Assembly: GCA_023426855.1 (NCBI GenBank)
Contig: JAEZBU010000288.1
Span: 1 to 5,222 of the forward strand
Source: Pseudomonadota bacterium
GTDB taxonomy: Bacteria; Pseudomonadota; Alphaproteobacteria; Rhizobiales; Hyphomicrobiaceae
Direction of reading: 5' to 3'
Length of the DNA: 5,222 nucleotides
The position numbers and the translations under genes were made by a program. Shown one piece after another: positions 1-5,222 of this stretch (position 1 is its first letter; each line of letters opens with the position of its first letter). The notes beneath the pieces are model-generated. The model did no database searches. It was given only the letters and a program-made list of their open reading frames with translations, and was not told the origin of the DNA.

Positions 1-468
1 CTCGGCGATGCCGGCATCGGCAATCCGCATCCGCCGCTGGCCTTCGAACTGGAACGGCTTGGTCACGACGCCGACGACCAGGATGCCCAAATCCTTGGCG
101 GCCTGCGCGATCACGGCCGCGGCCCCCGTGCCGGTGCCACCGCCCATACCGGCGGCGACGAAAACCATATGAGAGCCGGAAATTTGCGCCTTGATCTCGT
201 CTAGCGCTTCCTCGGCAGCAGCGTGCCCGATCTCGGGTTTCGAGCCGGCGCCAAGGCCTTCGGTCAAAGCAACGCCAAGCTGAATGCGCTGTTCGGCGCT
301 CGAAGCAGCCAGGGCCTGCGCATCGGTGTTGGCGACGACGAAGGTCACGCCCTCCAGACCGGAGGCGATCATGTTGTTGACGGCATTGCCACCGGCGCCA
401 CCGACACCGATCACCGCGATGCGGGGCTTCAGATCGGTTACTTTGGGAGGTTGCAGCTTGATGTTCAT
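1..468 (-). CDS. ftsZ: FtsZ, tubulin-like cell division GTPase (N-terminal 156 residues; 3' end outside window)
   Basis: FtsZ is a cytoplasmic GTPase that polymerises into the cytokinetic ring and recruits the rest of the divisome. The visible part is the N-terminal GTP-binding domain. A short N-terminal tail (residues 1-13) leads into the first strand LKPRIAVIGVGGAGGNAVNN at 13-32. NTDAQAL (47-53) and the LGAGSKPEIG loop (72-81) follow. The tubulin/FtsZ signature GGGTGTG is at 109-115, and VVTKPFQFEG (134-143) comes shortly before the window edge. The family is normally 350-600 residues, so well over half is missing; the frame is open to base 1. The ATG at 466-468 fits the usual short tail, with only a weak purine-rich stretch (GTGAGA) as ribosome site. 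Residue 118, just after the signature, is Ala where I recall a near-invariant Pro. It follows ftsA by 106 bp, the usual neighbour order. Confidence 0.98.
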   Translation of the reverse strand, partial: MNIKLQPPKVTDLKPRIAVIGVGGAGGNAVNNMIASGLEGVTFVVANTDAQALAASSAEQRIQLGVALTEGLGAGSKPEIGHAAAEEALDEIKAQISGSHMVFVAAGMGGGTGTGAAAVIAQAAKDLGILVVGVVTKPFQFEGQRRMRIADAGIAE

Positions 469-574
469 GATGGTCTCACGCCGCGTTCTTCGGGCAGCAG
501 GATAGGCGGCGAACCGCTTTCCTCTTGCAGCAGGTCGTTACTGTTGCCCGATACTCCATGCAGCGATCGTTCTC
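469..574 (-). other. ftsA-ftsZ intergenic leader (106 bp)
   Basis: This is a non-coding gap between the ftsA stop and the ftsZ ATG. Read on the minus strand it holds an AGGAGA stretch overlapping the ftsA stop (571-576). It also holds a 27-codon open frame from ATG 559 to TGA 476, a hairpin (500-522) and the 8-mer CCTGCTGC twice, 33 bp apart (527-534 and 494-501). I see no TTAA motif, no GANTC methylation site and no U-tract terminator, so ftsZ is probably read through from ftsA. In other alphaproteobacteria ftsZ also has its own promoters in this area, but I cannot point to convincing -35/-10 boxes here. Confidence 0.6.
500..522 (-). promoter_or_regulatory. Small hairpin in the ftsZ leader (UUCG loop)
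   Basis: On the transcribed strand GCGG-UUCG-CCGC (506-517) forms a 4-bp all-GC stem with a UUCG tetraloop. An outer GGA/UCC pairing (500-502 with 520-522) continues past an internal loop. The closing pair is G-C, not the C-G of the extra-stable UUCG loop. No run of U follows, so it is not an intrinsic terminator. It ends about 30 nt upstream of the ftsZ start and could affect mRNA stability or ribosome access; that role is inference. Confidence 0.3.
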
Positions 575-1825
575 CTAGAAGCTCTGCCGCAACCATTGGC
601 CCATTTGGCCGAGATATCCCGTCTCCACCGTCCCGTACTCGGGAAAAGACGCCCAGCCCGACTGAACGCTCTGCGTTGCCTCACACAGCCCGGCGACAGT
701 CGCAAAAGCCGGGATACATGCATTCGCCGGCAATCCGGAGCTCGGCGACGGATGTGCGATGCGCACCGGACGACCGAGGATATTGGCTGCAAATTCGCCA
801 ATCCCCACCAGTTGGCTGGTCCCTCCGGTCAAGACAACGCGCTCCCCTGCGTAGTTCATCACCTGGCTGCGTTGCAGCCGTTCGCGCACGAGCGCCAGCA
901 GACTTTCCATCCTCGGCTGCAAAATCGAGCGCAACCGAGCTTTGGCGACCTGCCCCGTCGGCTCATCCCCACCAGCCATCGGATACTTGATCACTTCATG
1001 ATCGTCCGATCGTGCAGCAACCAGTGTGCCATAAAGCGCTTTGATTCGCTCGGCTTCTGCAAGAGGGGTCCTCAGCTCCCGGGCGATGTCGAAGGTCATG
1101 TGATTGCCACCGACCGGCACGGCGTCAGCAAACAGGAAGCGGTTGTCCGCAAACGCGGAAATCGTGGTCATGCCGCCACCGATGTCGAGGCAGATGATAC
1201 CGAGCCGCCGCTCCTCCTCGCTGGTCACCGCAAGAATGCTGGCCAGCGCTGACGGCACGGCGCAACTGAGCGAGAGGTAGCAGCGCTCGATCAGCAGCTT
1301 CAGATTCCGCAGCGGCGCTTCATCCGCGGTGATCGCATGCATATCCGCGCTCAGCCGCGCGCCCGCCATGCCGAGCGGATCGCGCACACCGGCCGCGCCG
1401 TCGAGTCGATAGGCCAGGCGATTGAGATACAGCGTCAACCTGTTATCGCGCTCGGCGTAGGCACGTGCCGCCTTCTGCACGCGCGCGACGTCGCTGGAGC
1501 GCACGGCGCCGCTATCGAGTTGTGCATGCGCTACAAAGTGGCTTGAGCGCATGCGTCCGCACGCGGCGCTGGCCACGACCTCTTCCAACTGCTGGCCGGA
1601 CATACGCTCAGCCTGCGCCACGGCGGCACGGACCGCCTGCTCCGCTTCGTCGAGGTCGACGATGACGCCAGCCTTGATCCCGCGCGATCTTTGATGACCC
1701 AGGCCGATGACCCGCAGTCCCTGTGACGCGCTATGATCCGGCGCAACGATGGCGCAGCAGATCTTGCTCGTCCCGATATCGAGCAGGCCGAGAATATCAG
1801 GCGATCCTCGTTTATCACGCGACAT
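575..1825 (-). CDS. ftsA: FtsA, actin-like membrane tether of the Z-ring
   Basis: FtsA is an actin-fold ATP-binding protein that anchors FtsZ filaments to the inner membrane and recruits later divisome proteins. The 416-residue length matches the family (about 420 in E. coli). The phosphate-1 motif LLDIGTSK is at 14-21, the SHS2/1C subdomain spans roughly 86-170, phosphate-2 LDIGGGMT is at 213-220, and the adenosine-binding motif VVLTGGTSQL is at 330-339. The C-terminus (403-416, ending GQWLRQSF) is the amphipathic membrane-targeting helix typical of FtsA, so the protein is complete. The ATG at 1823-1825 has an AGGGA site 8 nt upstream, and an in-frame TAG at 1841-1843 excludes any earlier start. 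It lies 21 bp after ftsQ and 106 bp before ftsZ. No key motif appears to be missing. Confidence 0.98.
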   Translation of the reverse strand: MSRDKRGSPDILGLLDIGTSKICCAIVAPDHSASQGLRVIGLGHQRSRGIKAGVIVDLDEAEQAVRAAVAQAERMSGQQLEEVVASAACGRMRSSHFVAHAQLDSGAVRSSDVARVQKAARAYAERDNRLTLYLNRLAYRLDGAAGVRDPLGMAGARLSADMHAITADEAPLRNLKLLIERCYLSLSCAVPSALASILAVTSEEERRLGIICLDIGGGMTTISAFADNRFLFADAVPVGGNHMTFDIARELRTPLAEAERIKALYGTLVAARSDDHEVIKYPMAGGDEPTGQVAKARLRSILQPRMESLLALVRERLQRSQVMNYAGERVVLTGGTSQLVGIGEFAANILGRPVRIAHPSPSSGLPANACIPAFATVAGLCEATQSVQSGWASFPEYGTVETGYLGQMGQWLRQSF

Positions 1826-1833
1826 GCAGCATT

Positions 1834-1838
1834 TCCCT
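1834..1838 (-). promoter_or_regulatory. Ribosome binding site of ftsA
   Basis: AGGGA on the minus strand lies 8 nt before the ftsA ATG, in the 21-bp gap after the ftsQ stop. It supports independent initiation at ATG 1825. The in-frame TAG just upstream leaves no alternative start. Confidence 0.7.
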
Positions 1839-1846
1839 GACTAGGC

Positions 1847-2752
1847 TCATCCGGACGGCTGGGTCTGGCGGCCGGTCGTATCCTTCCCCGCTACAGGTTG
1901 TTGCACAGGCCGGACGATCATCCGTCCGCTCGTTCTCATATCGATCCGGGTGAACTGGCCACCTTCAAGCAGTTGCGTCGCGGCCGGATCCGCCGTCAGG
2001 CGCGCCAAGGCCTCCGCTTCACCATCCGCCGGCAACAGCACGTCCAGGCCACCACGCAGCCGAAGCGTCCAGCGACGATCGTCGACCCGCTCGACCTCTT
2101 GCAGGCGCGTCGCCAATTGCGGATGCCGGTTAATCAGTTCGAGCATGCCGGCGGCACCCGCATTCGCCCCCTCGCCGACCACGCGCGGCAGTTCGGCGGC
2201 GATACGATGTGGCGCAATGCCCAAGACTCGACCGGTGACGTCGATGACCTCGTCGCGGCCACCCCGATGCCAGACAGCGAATTCGCTGCGCTCCGTGACC
2301 TGGATATCGATGGTGTCCGGCAGAATGCGCGTGATGGTTGCCGTTTTCACCCACGGCAGGGCTTCGATACGCGCCTTGGCACCGAGGATATCGAACCGCA
2401 GCAGCGACCGGGCGCGGATGAGATCCAGCGCCTCGAAGATCTCCGCATCAGCCGTCTTGCGATGGCCGGCGAGATAAACGTGGCGTACCCCCAATCCGGC
2501 CTGCTCGGCGATCTTGTCGGCTTCATCGATGAACGGTTGCGCCTGACGGGCGTTGCTGCCGCCCTGGGTCAGAACACCGAATGCAATCGCACCAATCACG
2601 GCAGCGGTAAAAGCTGTCAATCCTGCTGCCTTGCGGCGCGGCTTGCGGCGCTGGCGGAGTGGCAAAGGACGGTCGTTGGCAGGAGTCGCACGTGCCCCAT
2701 CGGGTGCTTTGCGCAACCGCCATGAGTGCTGAGCTGGTGCAGACTGCTGCAA
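1847..2752 (-). CDS. ftsQ: FtsQ, divisome bitopic membrane protein with POTRA domain
   Basis: FtsQ spans the inner membrane once and links the cytoplasmic ring to the periplasmic septal wall enzymes. Its family partners are FtsB and FtsL. The 301-residue product has a long basic cytoplasmic tail (1-41, with RQRRKPRRK at 33-41) and one transmembrane helix at about 43-62. A POTRA domain covers roughly 86-155, with the family-typical ALPWVKTATITRILPDTI stretch at 131-148. The FtsQ beta-domain covers about 156-280 and includes DRRWTLRLRGGLDVLLP at 225-241. The start is TTG at 2750-2752, with GGAGAG 6 nt upstream. From the in-frame stop at 2870-2872 down to this codon there is no ATG, GTG or other TTG, and no ATG follows before the transmembrane helix. 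A second TTG at codon 13 (2714-2716) is possible but has less support. A candidate CtrA site lies 47 bp upstream of the start. Confidence 0.95.
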   Translation of the reverse strand: MQQSAPAQHSWRLRKAPDGARATPANDRPLPLRQRRKPRRKAAGLTAFTAAVIGAIAFGVLTQGGSNARQAQPFIDEADKIAEQAGLGVRHVYLAGHRKTADAEIFEALDLIRARSLLRFDILGAKARIEALPWVKTATITRILPDTIDIQVTERSEFAVWHRGGRDEVIDVTGRVLGIAPHRIAAELPRVVGEGANAGAAGMLELINRHPQLATRLQEVERVDDRRWTLRLRGGLDVLLPADGEAEALARLTADPAATQLLEGGQFTRIDMRTSGRMIVRPVQQPVAGKDTTGRQTQPSG

Positions 2753-2758
2753 CGCGGG

Positions 2759-2764
2759 CTCTCC
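2759..2764 (-). promoter_or_regulatory. Ribosome binding site that decides the ftsQ TTG start
   Basis: GGAGAG on the minus strand is followed by a 6-nt spacer and then TTG (2752-2750). It is the best Shine-Dalgarno match in the gap. The nearby ATG at 2779-2781 is out of frame with ftsQ and opens a frame that does not encode it, so the site favours the TTG start. Confidence 0.65.
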
Positions 2765-2786
2765 GTTCCGGTGCTCGACATGCGAC

Positions 2787-2798
2787 CTTCCACGGAAG
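2787..2798. repeat. Short palindrome upstream of ftsQ
   Basis: CTTCC-AC-GGAAG is an inverted repeat with 5-bp arms and a 2-bp centre. It lies 34 bp before the ftsQ TTG and one base past the CtrA-like box. The centre is too short for a good RNA hairpin, so a dimeric protein operator would be the more natural reading; chance is also possible. Confidence 0.3.
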
Positions 2799-2799
2799 A

Positions 2800-2816
2800 G
2801 GTTAATTTTGTGTTGA
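2800..2816 (-). promoter_or_regulatory. Candidate CtrA binding site upstream of ftsQ
   Basis: On the minus strand the bases read TCAA-CACAAAA-TTAACC. This matches the alphaproteobacterial CtrA consensus TTAA-N7-TTAA(C) at 7 of 8 core positions, plus the trailing C. A further GTTAAC palindrome sits at 2820-2825. The box is in the only sizeable gap of the cluster, 47 bp before the ftsQ start. In Caulobacter crescentus CtrA is known to activate the ftsQA promoter, so the position makes sense. I could not identify a clear -10 element. Binding and CtrA itself are inferred, not seen. Confidence 0.5.
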
Positions 2817-2915
2817 GCAGTTAACGAATGGCCCGGAACAGCACGCTGTGCTCGGCGAATTGCCCGGGTTCATGCATCCGGGACACAGATTTCCGAACGA
2901 AATCAATCCGTCGTA

Positions 2916-3857
2916 TCAGCGATCGATGCTGGCGTCCTCAACCATCCAGGCAAGCAATTCCGGGAACGAGAGGCCTGCGTATTCCGCCATTTCCGGCACC
3001 AGCGACGTGCCGGTCATGCCCGGCTGTGTATTGATTTCAAGGAATGCGAGCTGGCCCGTCGCCGGGTCGTAGCGGAAGTCCGAACGCGATACGCCCCGGC
3101 AGCCGAGCGCCTTGTGCGCCGTCACCGTATGCTGCTGGACCGCGGCGTAGACGTCGGCCGGAATCGCCGCCGGCAGGATGTGCCGCGATCCACCGGGTGC
3201 GTACTTGGCCTCATAGTCGTAGAATTCCAGCTTGTCGGACGGCACGATGTCGATGATGTCTGTCGCCCGATCGCCGATGACGGCGCAGGTCAGCTCGCGG
3301 CCATCGACGAACTTCTCGATCATGATGTTATCGTCGACGGCAGGAATCCTGCCGATCGCCTCCGGCGGGCGATTGGCGCCGGCCTTTACGATCACCACGC
3401 CGACGCTGGAGCCCTCGCCGACCGGCTTGGCGACGTACGGCGGCTCCATCGCGTGTTCGCGGATCGCGTCCTTGCGCTTCACGATAACGCCGTCGGCGAC
3501 CGGCACCCCGAGCGCCGCGACGATGCGCTTGGTCCGCTCCTTGTCGATGGCGAGCGACGAGGCCCGCACACCGGAATGCGTATAGGGGATGCCGAGGACT
3601 TCCAGCACGCCCTGCATGCAGCCATCCTCGCCCCAGCGGCCGTGCAGGGCGTTGAAACACACGTCGGGTGCGATCTCGCGCAGCTTCTCGGCAACGTCAC
3701 GGCCGACATCGAGGCGTGTCACGCGATAGCCGGCCGTCTCCAACGCGGCCGCGCACGGATTTCCGGAACCGAGGCTGACCTCACGCTCTGCCGACCAGCC
3801 GCCCATCAACACGCAGACGTGCTCGTATTTGCGATCGGGTTTCTTGTCAGCGCTCAT
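2916..3857 (-). CDS. ddl: D-alanine--D-alanine ligase (Ddl)
   Basis: Ddl is a cytoplasmic ATP-grasp enzyme that joins two D-alanines into the dipeptide ending the peptidoglycan stem peptide. The 313-residue product (usual range 300-370) has the N-terminal motif MGGWSAEREVSL (18-29) with Glu24 equivalent to E. coli DdlB Glu15. It has NALHGRWGEDG at 69-79, ATP-binding Lys144 and the GEGSSVGV loop (147-154) with Ser150. The omega-loop YDYEAKY (213-219) carries Lys218 and Tyr219. Arg258 and Asp260 follow, and the metal-binding FLEINTQPGM (272-281) holds Glu274 and Asn276. All catalytic positions are present. The ATG at 3855-3857 overlaps the murB stop as ATGA and has GAAGG 6 nt upstream. An earlier in-frame start at 3932 would add 25 residues lying wholly inside murB and unlike the family. 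A 163-bp gap separates it from ftsQ. Confidence 0.98.
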   Translation of the reverse strand: MSADKKPDRKYEHVCVLMGGWSAEREVSLGSGNPCAAALETAGYRVTRLDVGRDVAEKLREIAPDVCFNALHGRWGEDGCMQGVLEVLGIPYTHSGVRASSLAIDKERTKRIVAALGVPVADGVIVKRKDAIREHAMEPPYVAKPVGEGSSVGVVIVKAGANRPPEAIGRIPAVDDNIMIEKFVDGRELTCAVIGDRATDIIDIVPSDKLEFYDYEAKYAPGGSRHILPAAIPADVYAAVQQHTVTAHKALGCRGVSRSDFRYDPATGQLAFLEINTQPGMTGTSLVPEMAEYAGLSFPELLAWMVEDASIDR

Positions 3858-4819
3858 GCCACACCTTCTTTCGCCAGAGCCTCGCCGGTCACGCGACCCG
3901 GCAGCGGCTGGCCCAGCCGGATGATCTCCCAATTGAGGATGATCCCGGAGTTTTCCTTCACGCGCGCCCGCACAGTCTCGCCGAGCCGCTCGATATCCTC
4001 CGCCGACGCATCCTGGTCGTTGATGAGGAAGTTGCAGTGCATCTCCGACACCTTGGCGCCGCCGATGCGGAAGCCACGGCAGCCCGCGGCGTCGATCAGC
4101 TTCCAGGCGCTGTTGCCGGTCGGGTTCTTGAACGTCGAGCCGCCGGTGCGCTCGCGCGTTGGCTGGTTGGCCTCGCGATAGGCCGCCACCTCGTCCATCT
4201 GCGTCAGGATTTCGGCCTGATCGCCGGGCGTTCCCTGATACAGCGCTTCGGTGAAGATCCAGTCGGTCGGCACGCCCGAATGGCGGTAAGTCATGCCCAT
4301 GTCGGCCAGCGCCAGCACGTGGATGTTGCCCTGCCGATCGACCGCACGCGCCTCGACCAGCACGTCGCGCGTTTCGGTGCCGTGCGCGCCACCGTTCATG
4401 CGCAGCGCACCACCGATCGAGCCGGGAATGCCGCGATAGAAGTGCAGGCCCGCGATACCGGCGTCAGCAGCGGCGCGGGCGACCTTTACGTCCGGCAATG
4501 CCGTGCCGACGCGGAGCTTGTGTCCGGGTTCAACAATGGCCTGTGTGAAGCCGCGTCCGAGGCGAATCACGACGCCCGGAACACCACCGTCCCTGACCAG
4601 CAGGTTGGAGCCGAGCCCGACCACCATCGCCGGAACATCGGCCGGCAGGTTGGCGAGAAAGTAAGCCAGGTCCGCTTCATCAGCCGGCGAGAACAACACC
4701 TGTGCCGGTCCGCCGACGCGGAACCAGGTGATCGCCGACATTGGCGAATTGGCCACCATCCGCCCTTTGAGATCGGGCATGCGCGCTCTCAAATCGGCCG
4801 TGATATCGGGAAAGCTCAC
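3854..4819 (-). CDS. murB: UDP-N-acetylenolpyruvoylglucosamine reductase (MurB)
   Basis: MurB is a cytoplasmic FAD enzyme that reduces UDP-GlcNAc-enolpyruvate with NADPH to UDP-MurNAc, the second committed step of peptidoglycan synthesis. The 321-residue protein has WFRVGGPAQVL at 32-42 and the FAD-binding VGLGSNLLVRD at 67-77. The loop FYRGIPGSIGGALRMNGG spans 127-144. Arg179 in TYRHS, Ser228 in GGSTFKNP (the proton donor) and Glu298 near the C-terminus match the known MurB catalytic trio. The general form resembles the shorter, type II MurB lacking the extra E. coli-like subdomain. The start is GTG at 4817-4819, overlapping the murC stop as GTGA, with a strong GGAGG site 6 nt upstream. The stop overlaps the ddl ATG by 4 bp, so murC-murB-ddl are probably translationally coupled. 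Confidence 0.98.
   Translation of the reverse strand: MSFPDITADLRARMPDLKGRMVANSPMSAITWFRVGGPAQVLFSPADEADLAYFLANLPADVPAMVVGLGSNLLVRDGGVPGVVIRLGRGFTQAIVEPGHKLRVGTALPDVKVARAAADAGIAGLHFYRGIPGSIGGALRMNGGAHGTETRDVLVEARAVDRQGNIHVLALADMGMTYRHSGVPTDWIFTEALYQGTPGDQAEILTQMDEVAAYREANQPTRERTGGSTFKNPTGNSAWKLIDAAGCRGFRIGGAKVSEMHCNFLINDQDASAEDIERLGETVRARVKENSGIILNWEIIRLGQPLPGRVTGEALAKEGVA
3864..3868 (-). promoter_or_regulatory. Ribosome binding site of ddl (inside murB 3' end)
   Basis: GAAGG on the minus strand lies 6 nt before the ddl ATG (3857-3855), within the last murB codons. It supports this start over the in-frame one at 3932. Confidence 0.65.
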
Positions 4820-5222
4820 ACTAGGCCTCCGGCGCGCTTGGCCTCGTGGGTCGGCTCAAGGGCCGGCGCCATATCGAGCCATGAAGGAAGTGCGTGCGCC
4901 CATTCGGTTGAGTTGCCGGCGCCGAGGCAGATGACCATGTCGCCGGGCCGCGCGATCTTCCACAGCACCGGCACGATGTCCCGCTCCGAATTCACCGCGA
5001 TCACCGCGCCGTGCCCGGTCGCCCGGATGCCATCCGCCAGCGTATGGCTGTCTACGCCGTTGATCGGCTGCTCACCTGCGGAATACAGCGGACCAACAAT
5101 GACGCTGTCGGCATCGGCGAAGCAGGCCGAAAACTCATCGAACAGATCGCGCACGCGCGTGTAGCGGTGTGGCTCGACCACCGCGATGACGCGACCCTCA
5201 GCGCCCGCACGCGCCGCCTTCA
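4816..5222 (-). CDS. murC: UDP-N-acetylmuramate--L-alanine ligase (MurC), C-terminal 134 residues; 5' end outside window
   Basis: MurC is the cytoplasmic Mur ligase that uses ATP to add L-alanine to UDP-MurNAc, the first amino acid of the stem peptide. Only the C-terminal Mur ligase domain is visible. The frame enters from base 5222 with KAARAGAEGRVIAVVEPHRY, where EPHRYTR corresponds to the conserved (Q/E)PHRYTR motif of MurC. VGPLYSAGEQPINGV and the conserved GDMVICLGAGNSTEWA segment near the end follow. The full protein is usually about 460-480 residues, so roughly the first 70 per cent is missing. The GTG at 5181 is an internal codon, not a start. The TGA stop (4816-4818) overlaps the murB GTG. 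Confidence 0.96.
   Translation of the reverse strand, partial: KAARAGAEGRVIAVVEPHRYTRVRDLFDEFSACFADADSVIVGPLYSAGEQPINGVDSHTLADGIRATGHGAVIAVNSERDIVPVLWKIARPGDMVICLGAGNSTEWAHALPSWLDMAPALEPTHEAKRAGGLV
4826..4830 (-). promoter_or_regulatory. Ribosome binding site of murB (inside murC 3' end)
   Basis: GGAGG on the minus strand lies 6 nt before the murB GTG (4819-4817), inside the last murC codons. It is the strongest Shine-Dalgarno match in the window and justifies the non-ATG start. Confidence 0.75.

Noticed and set aside
466..575. Protein-like frame (DLLQEESGSPP...) running through the ftsA-ftsZ gap to a TGA overlapping the ftsZ start
   Set aside because: It has no ATG or TTG, and its only GTG is five codons from the end. 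The FtsA C-terminal membrane helix is already complete, so a frameshifted extension of ftsA is not needed.
223..1252. Overlapping plus-strand open frames (223-990 and 596-1252) antisense to ftsZ, the gap and ftsA
   Set aside because: They have no family features, and they run across two unmistakable minus-strand genes.
2128..2133. A second TTAACC motif, inside ftsQ
   Set aside because: It lacks a partner TTAA half-site at 7-bp spacing, so it does not form a CtrA box.
1898..2725. Plus-strand open frame of 275 codons antisense to ftsQ
   Set aside because: It is a shadow of ftsQ; the POTRA and FtsQ domains are on the minus strand.
2831..2868. Inverted repeats (AGCAC-gct-GTGCT at 2840-2852, outer CCCGG/CCGGG) between ddl and ftsQ as a terminator
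   Set aside because: The stems are short and interrupted, alternative pairings compete, and no U-tract follows on the transcribed strand.
3855..3932. Upstream ddl start at 3932 giving a 338-residue protein
   Set aside because: The added 25 residues lie entirely inside murB and do not resemble Ddl. The ATGA overlap and GAAGG site support the start at 3857.
3114..4181. Long plus-strand open frame of 355 codons antisense to ddl and murB
   Set aside because: It mirrors the GC-rich third-position pattern of the real genes on the other strand and contains no recognisable domain. The minus-strand frames have complete enzyme motifs.
4037..5164. Long plus-strand open frame of 375 codons antisense to murB and murC
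   Set aside because: It is a high-GC shadow with low-complexity Arg/Ala/His-rich content and no domain. It overlaps two well-supported genes.

Overview
The window is a stretch of the division and cell wall (dcw) cluster of a GC-rich alphaproteobacterium, and every gene lies on the minus strand. Read in the direction of transcription (right to left), the order is murC (3' end only), murB, ddl, ftsQ, ftsA, ftsZ (5' end only). This order, with ddl directly before ftsQ and no other gene in between, is usual for Alphaproteobacteria. The protein sequences fit that class. From memory, MurB and Ddl segments look closest to Hyphomicrobiales/Rhodospirillales-type proteins, while the FtsZ N-terminus also has sphingomonad-like wording. 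I cannot place the organism below class level.

Layout: positions 5222-2916 hold the peptidoglycan precursor block. murC, murB and ddl are joined by 4-bp stop/start overlaps (GTGA at 4816-4819, ATGA at 3854-3857), which implies one transcript and translational coupling. A 163-bp gap (2753-2915) follows. It contains a near-consensus CtrA-type box (2800-2816) and a short palindrome, and it probably carries a promoter for the division genes. Next come ftsQ (1847-2752, TTG start), a 21-bp gap, ftsA (575-1825), a 106-bp leader with a small hairpin, and the first 156 codons of ftsZ (1-468).

Function: MurC adds L-Ala to UDP-MurNAc. MurB makes that UDP-MurNAc by reducing its enolpyruvyl precursor. 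Ddl supplies the D-Ala-D-Ala dipeptide for the stem peptide. FtsZ forms the cytokinetic ring, FtsA tethers FtsZ to the membrane, and FtsQ links the early ring to the periplasmic septal wall machinery. The window therefore couples wall precursor supply to septation.

I see no mobile element, CRISPR array, RNA gene, broken gene or foreign-looking segment, and I find no new biological system. The points worth a second look are regulatory: the candidate CtrA box and TTG start at ftsQ, the structured leader of ftsZ, and an unusual Ala after the FtsZ tubulin signature.
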